DNA of 64,000 nt from Legionella impletisoli (GTDB taxonomy: Bacteria > Pseudomonadota > Gammaproteobacteria > Legionellales > Legionellaceae), in the NCBI RefSeq assembly GCF_900639875.1, contig NZ_CAAAIA010000002.1, forward strand, positions 62,001 through 126,000, read 5' to 3'. Of the stretch, positions 60,241 through 64,000 are shown in pieces; position 1 is the first letter of the stretch; each line of letters begins with the position of its first letter. Made by a program: the position numbers and the translations under genes. A model generated the notes under the pieces. The model was given only the letters and a program-made list of their open reading frames with translations, did not search any database and was not told where the DNA came from.

Positions 60241-61311
60241 TTAAGTACGAACCCGAGGAGCGACTTTACAAAGCAACTCATAAGCAATGGTATCTGCTTT
60301 TTTTGCAACGGTTTCAACAGGAATATGGCTTCCCCATAATTCTACCCGATCATTAACCTTTGCATTAGGGGACATGGTTAAATCAATGGTAAGCATATCC
60401 ATTGAAATACGGCCTACGATCGGCACAATGTCTCCATTTATCCAAACTTCGCCACCATCGATATGTCTAGGATATCCATCACCGTAGCCAGCGGGAACAA
60501 CGCCAATAATGGAGGGCTTAGGACTTTGCCAAGATGCACCATAGCCAATGGGCGAATAAGGAGGAAAGTGGTGAATAGCACTGATTGCTGAATTAAAATG
60601 CATCACAGGAAGTAACCCTATCTCTAGACCGATTTTATCGGGAAAAGGCGATATACCATAGAGCATAATTCCTGGTCTCACCACGTCGGCATGGCTTTCT
60701 GGTAGGGTTAAAATAGCGGCAGAATTCGCAATGCTACGGATATAATCTCCTTTGGGAAGAAGGAGCTGATTGAAAGCGTTCAATTGGGCTTGGTTTACCG
60801 GATTGCCAACTTCATCTGCACAGGCAAAATGCGACATTAACCCAATTTCCCGATGTACCCAAGGACACACTTGCAATATCTGCATAATGGAATGGATTTC
60901 ATGAGGCTCAAACCCTAATCGATGCATGCCTGTATCCACTTTGACCCAAACTTTAACTGGCGCGGGTAAAGCTGTATTCACTAGCCATTTTAACTGATGG
61001 TGTTGGTGAATAACTATCTGAAAGTTATTTTGATAAACAGGCTTAAGTTCGTCTGAATTAAAAATACCTTGAAACAGAACACAATCTTTACGACTTCCTA
61101 AAGCACGAATTGATAATGCTTCTTCTAAGGATGCGACTCCAAAGGCATCGACATCTGATTCAAGTGCCGAAATTACAGATGCAATTCCACAACCATAGGC
61201 ATTCGCCTTAACCATTGCAATGATCTTTCGACTCATGGCATGAGCTTTTACTTGCTTTAGGTTGTGGGTCAATGCTTTTTGATCAATATGGATTCGAGTT
61301 GGCCTCGTCAC
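60241..61311 (-). CDS. alr: Alanine racemase
   Basis: Supplies D-alanine for peptidoglycan. 356 residues. PLP lysine is K35 in MVKANAYGCG and the second catalytic base is the Tyr in IGYGASW; GRISMDMLTIDL is the conserved dimer/active-site strand. Starts one base after the dnaB stop, a frequent dnaB-alr order in gammaproteobacteria. Confidence 0.95.
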   Translation of the reverse strand: MTRPTRIHIDQKALTHNLKQVKAHAMSRKIIAMVKANAYGCGIASVISALESDVDAFGVASLEEALSIRALGSRKDCVLFQGIFNSDELKPVYQNNFQIVIHQHHQLKWLVNTALPAPVKVWVKVDTGMHRLGFEPHEIHSIMQILQVCPWVHREIGLMSHFACADEVGNPVNQAQLNAFNQLLLPKGDYIRSIANSAAILTLPESHADVVRPGIMLYGISPFPDKIGLEIGLLPVMHFNSAISAIHHFPPYSPIGYGASWQSPKPSIIGVVPAGYGDGYPRHIDGGEVWINGDIVPIVGRISMDMLTIDLTMSPNAKVNDRVELWGSHIPVETVAKKADTIAYELLCKVAPRVRT

Positions 61312-61312
61312 C

Positions 61313-62695
61313 TTAATCTACCCCTTGATAGCCAGTATATGCCAAATCTTCAAATCGAGTGTATTTACCAAGAAATGCGACTCGTACTTTGCCAATAGGA
61401 CCGTTTCGTTGCTTAGCAATTATAATTTCCGCCGTACCTTTATCTGGGCTGTCTTCATTATAAACTTCATCCCGATAAATAAAGCAAATTAAGTCCGCAT
61501 CCTGCTCGATTGCACCTGATTCTCGCAGATCAGACATGATGGGTCGCTTATCATGACGTTGTTCTAAACTTCGATTTAACTGAGATAAGGCAATAACGGG
61601 AACATCTAACTCCTTGGCTAGCGATTTTAAACTGCGTGAAATTTCTGAAATTTCTCCTGTACGATTATCTGCCTTAAAACCAGGTACTTTCATCAATTGA
61701 AGGTAGTCCACCACAATTAAACCAAGCTGTCCATGCTCCTTAGTGAGTCGCCTTGCACGTGCACGCATTTCAGCCGGGCTTAACCCAGGCGTATCATCAA
61801 TAAATAAAGGAGCTTCTGAGAGCATATGAACAGAAGACGTGACTCTAGGCCAGTCATCATCATCTAATTTTCCCGTTCGAATTCGATGCTGATCAATCCG
61901 ACCTAAGGAAGACATCATCCGCATGGCTAAGGAATCTGCTGGCATTTCCATTGAAAAAACTAAAACAGGCTTCAAAGCTTTTATGGCAGCATGCTCAGCC
62001 ATATTCATGACTAGGGTTGTTTTACCCATAGAGGGACGACCTGCGACAATAATCAAATCAGACTTCTGTAATCCTGAGGTCATTTCATCTAAATCTTGTA
62101 AACCGGTAGGAAGCCCTGTAATGGTCTCATCGCTATGATAAAGTTCATCAATCCGTTCAACAGCACGAACTAAAATGGATTTAATGGCTTCTGGTCCACC
62201 TTCACTTGCGGTTTGCTCGGCAATGGCAAACACTTTGGTTTCAGCATAATCTAATAGCTCAGGCACCTCACGACCAAGTGGGTTATAAGCTGAATCAGCA
62301 ATTTCATTTGCAACGTTAATGAGCTGGCGTTGAACAGATTTTTCGCGAACGATATCTGCATAAGCTGAAATATTCGCCACACTAGGTGTATTATTGGCTA
62401 ACTCAAAAAGATACGCTTCTCCGCCAGCTTGATCCAGAACATCAAGACTTTTTAATGTATCGAGCAGGGTTACTACATCAAAAGGTTGGGTTTTACTCGC
62501 TAAGTCACTAATGGCACGATATAGAATACGGTGTTCAGTACGGTAAAAATCGGTTTCACACAACTTCGAACTAATTTTATCCCAAGCTTGATTTTCTAAC
62601 ATCACCCCGCCAATGATAGCTTGCTCTGCTTCAATGGAATGGGGCGGGCGCTTTAAAGGATCAGTAGATTGTTTACGTGTTTTGAGTTCGACCAT
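61313..62695 (-). CDS. dnaB: Replicative DNA helicase DnaB
   Basis: 460 residues. N-terminal primase-interacting domain (PHSIEAEQAIIGGVMLENQAWD) and RecA-like motor with Walker A GRPSMGKTT, Walker B LIVVDYLQLM and the arginine-finger region. No intein or insertion. Upstream is a repeat-filled spacer. Confidence 0.96.
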   Translation of the reverse strand: MVELKTRKQSTDPLKRPPHSIEAEQAIIGGVMLENQAWDKISSKLCETDFYRTEHRILYRAISDLASKTQPFDVVTLLDTLKSLDVLDQAGGEAYLFELANNTPSVANISAYADIVREKSVQRQLINVANEIADSAYNPLGREVPELLDYAETKVFAIAEQTASEGGPEAIKSILVRAVERIDELYHSDETITGLPTGLQDLDEMTSGLQKSDLIIVAGRPSMGKTTLVMNMAEHAAIKALKPVLVFSMEMPADSLAMRMMSSLGRIDQHRIRTGKLDDDDWPRVTSSVHMLSEAPLFIDDTPGLSPAEMRARARRLTKEHGQLGLIVVDYLQLMKVPGFKADNRTGEISEISRSLKSLAKELDVPVIALSQLNRSLEQRHDKRPIMSDLRESGAIEQDADLICFIYRDEVYNEDSPDKGTAEIIIAKQRNGPIGKVRVAFLGKYTRFEDLAYTGYQGVD

Positions 62696-62757
62696 GGTGC
62701 GTCTATAACAAGATTAAAGGGTCTATTTTATAGGGGATTGTAGTAAATGCAATGGGG

Positions 62758-62804
62758 TCAGGGGTCAGGGGTCAGGGGTCAGGGGTCAGGAGTCAGGAGT
62801 CAGG
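62758..62804. repeat. Heptamer tandem array, TCAGGRG type
   Basis: Four TCAGGGG units, two TCAGGAG units and one partial unit in 7-base register, upstream of the dnaB start. Same unit as the array after hemF. Confidence 0.9.
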
Positions 62805-62809
62805 CTAGA

Positions 62810-62865
62810 CCTGAAACCTGAAACCTGAAACCTGAAACCTGAAATCTGATACCTGATACCTGATT
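62810..62865. repeat. Heptamer tandem array, CCTGAAA type
   Basis: Five perfect CCTGAAA units, then TCTGATA, CCTGATA and CCTGATT; the last unit includes two bases of the DUF2147 stop codon. It lies opposite to the preceding TCAGGRG array with only CTAGA between, so the two can pair as a hairpin. Confidence 0.9.
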
Positions 62866-63295
62866 ACTTACGAACCCAAACTTGGGTTCTACCTAACATA
62901 GACATACCGACGTATCCACGTACATACAATTTATTCCCTTTTACCGTAATCTTGGCGTTGTATATCTTGCCGGATTTAGGATCAAGAATTTTACCGCCAG
63001 TCCAGGTGCTCTCATTTTTTTTCTCTAATCCCCAGAGGAATTGTAATCCTTTAATGGGTTTATCTTTAAATTGACCAGGACATTTGCTGCATTTTCCGGT
63101 ATCGCCCTCTTGTTTATAAACGTTAACAACGCTTCCCGTTAACTTCCCTCCAGACTCAGACAATCTCACTACCGAACGAGGCTTACCTGTTTTATCATCG
63201 ATGGTTGTCCACAATCCTTCAACTGATGCCGCAAATGCAAAAGGAATATATAAAACAGTTAGAACAGCAATTAACAATCGGCGCCCAAATCTCAT
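62864..63295 (-). CDS. DUF2147 family exported protein
   Basis: 143 residues. Signal peptide (LLIAVLTVLYIPFAFA, cleaved after about residue 23), then the DUF2147 domain: VEGLWTTIDDKTGKPRSVVR, CSKCPGQFKDKPIKGLQFLWGL and GGKILDPKSGKIYNAKITV. A periplasmic beta-barrel-like fold of unknown role. The frame opens to 63394, but ATG 63293-63295 has GGAG 8 bases upstream and starts the signal peptide. The stop is embedded in a heptamer array. Confidence 0.87.
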   Translation of the reverse strand: MRFGRRLLIAVLTVLYIPFAFAASVEGLWTTIDDKTGKPRSVVRLSESGGKLTGSVVNVYKQEGDTGKCSKCPGQFKDKPIKGLQFLWGLEKKNESTWTGGKILDPKSGKIYNAKITVKGNKLYVRGYVGMSMLGRTQVWVRK

Positions 63296-63438
63296 TGTAG
63301 TTCTCCATAGGTTGAATAGAAACCGTAGAAAAGAATATGTTAAGTAAGTAAGATTTGCAATGAGCCAACTCAGAGATTTTCCAAGCTTTCTCATCTCATG
63401 GCATAAGGTATGGAAGAAGAAATAGCCGTGAATTAGAC

Positions 63439-64000
63439 CTATCCCAACGGTGCAAAAAAAGCTTCAATTTCTTGTTCTGTAAAACGCATTGTTCCTGCTG
63501 CTTTATTCGCTAAGATTCCTTCAACTAATTGGCGTTTATTTTCTTGCATCGTTAGTATAGCTTCTTCGACCGTTCCTGAAGTAATTAACTTATATACGAA
63601 CACAGGATTCTCCTGACCAATGCGATGACTTCTGTCCGTAGCTTGGTCTTCAACCGCAGGGTTCCACCAAGGATCGTAATGAATGACCGTATCAGCCTGG
63701 GTTAAATTTAATCCCGTCCCCCCTGCTCTCAAACTGATCAAGAAGATAGATGCTTTTCCTTCTTGAAATTGTCTAACCAATTCCATTCGATTTTGCGTTT
63801 GACCCGTAAGTTTCAAATATTCATAGTGTTTCGCTTGTAGTGCTTGTTCAATTAAGGCAAGCATCGAGGTAAACTGCGAAAAAATCAAAACCCGCCTTCC
63901 TTCATCCATTAAATTTTCAAGAATTGTGAATAAAGCATCCATTTTTGCAGAATGTCCATAAGCCACCCTGGCTTCAGGTAGCGATAAAAGCCTGGGATCA
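63439..64000 (-). CDS. SNF2/RAD54-type helicase, C-terminal part (cut by window edge)
   Basis: The frame stays open to the right edge (DPRLLSLPEAR before VAYGHSAKMDAL), so about 187 C-terminal residues are seen. Superfamily 2 helicase motifs V and VI are clear: LISLRAGGTGLNLTQADTVIHYDPWWNP and DQATDRSHRIGQ. This is the C-terminal lobe of an SWI2/SNF2 DNA translocase; the N-terminal lobe lies outside the window. Role (transcription recycling, repair or defence) cannot be inferred from this part. Confidence 0.9.
   Translation of the reverse strand, partial: DPRLLSLPEARVAYGHSAKMDALFTILENLMDEGRRVLIFSQFTSMLALIEQALQAKHYEYLKLTGQTQNRMELVRQFQEGKASIFLISLRAGGTGLNLTQADTVIHYDPWWNPAVEDQATDRSHRIGQENPVFVYKLITSGTVEEAILTMQENKRQLVEGILANKAAGTMRFTEQEIEAFFAPLG

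Noticed and set aside
63439-64000. SNF2 helicase as part of a phage-defence island
   Set aside because: Only the C-terminal lobe is visible, neighbours are housekeeping genes, and no nuclease or methylase is seen in the window.

Overview
The window is an AT-rich, densely coded gammaproteobacterial chromosome segment. Gene content and protein style point to the family Legionellaceae, most likely a Legionella species: a stand-alone type II secretion component like LspC, a kynurenine 3-monooxygenase, several GGDEF/EAL proteins, and mla, lpt and kds blocks in the usual gammaproteobacterial order. The species cannot be named from sequence alone. It is core-chromosome-like throughout. I see no transposase, integrase, phage gene, CRISPR array or toxin-antitoxin pair. 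One tRNA gene (Ser, GGA) is present.

Layout. 1-2.0 kb: aspS (cut by the window edge), a DUF502 membrane protein and an FmdB-type zinc ribbon protein. 2.4-7.3 kb: biotin locus bioB-bioF-bioH-bioD, each joined by an ATGA overlap, facing a divergent bioA across a spacer that carries a convincing BirA operator. 7.3-21 kb: an EAL phosphodiesterase, coaE, zapD, a Nudix protein, secA, dusA, a 2OG-Fe(II) oxygenase, hemF, an LplT-like transporter, an SDR, a cold shock protein and pyrE. 21-28 kb: a DegP/DegS-type protease, a two-gene cassette of unknown function, an AsmA protein, mutY, a Sel1 lipoprotein and a GspC/LspC protein. 28-34 kb: a minus-strand run with an FAD oxidase, a haem-oxygenase-like diiron protein, KMO and a KfrA_N-PAS-GGDEF-EAL protein. 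34-45 kb: a Cys/Met PLP enzyme, a sugar epimerase, dapD-dapE, a dicarboxylate symporter, nagZ, tRNA-Ser, a glutamine amidotransferase-like protein and an amino acid permease. 45-54 kb: cell-envelope block nif3-murA-ibaG-mlaBCDEF diverging from kdsD-kdsC-lptC-lptA-lptB. 54-64 kb: trpGDC, glsA, a CBS protein with a Pro-rich microprotein, a glycine-zipper lipoprotein, a PAS-GGDEF cyclase, alr-dnaB, a DUF2147 protein and the end of an SNF2 helicase.

How it works together: the envelope block covers outer-membrane lipid trafficking (Mla), Kdo synthesis (KdsD/KdsC), LPS export (LptC/A/B) and the first committed peptidoglycan step (MurA), with NagZ and Alr elsewhere in the window. Biotin, lysine/DAP and tryptophan synthesis are each partly encoded. 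Three c-di-GMP proteins (one EAL, one GGDEF-EAL, one GGDEF) are spread through the window.

The least expected content is in the spacers. There are two loci of inverted heptamer tandem arrays abutting stop codons (17.4-17.9 kb and 62.8 kb), a dispersed MITE-like family (2.1, 58.2 and 58.8 kb) that shares a motif with a 154-bp nested foldback between mlaF and kdsD, and two families of GC-rich REP-like palindromes (17.6-17.8, 36.5 and 40.3 kb). The most interesting proteins are the duplicated-domain/coiled-coil pair at 22.7-24.2 kb, the oxidase trio at 28-31.7 kb, and the KfrA_N-headed GGDEF-EAL protein. No complete new system is demonstrated.
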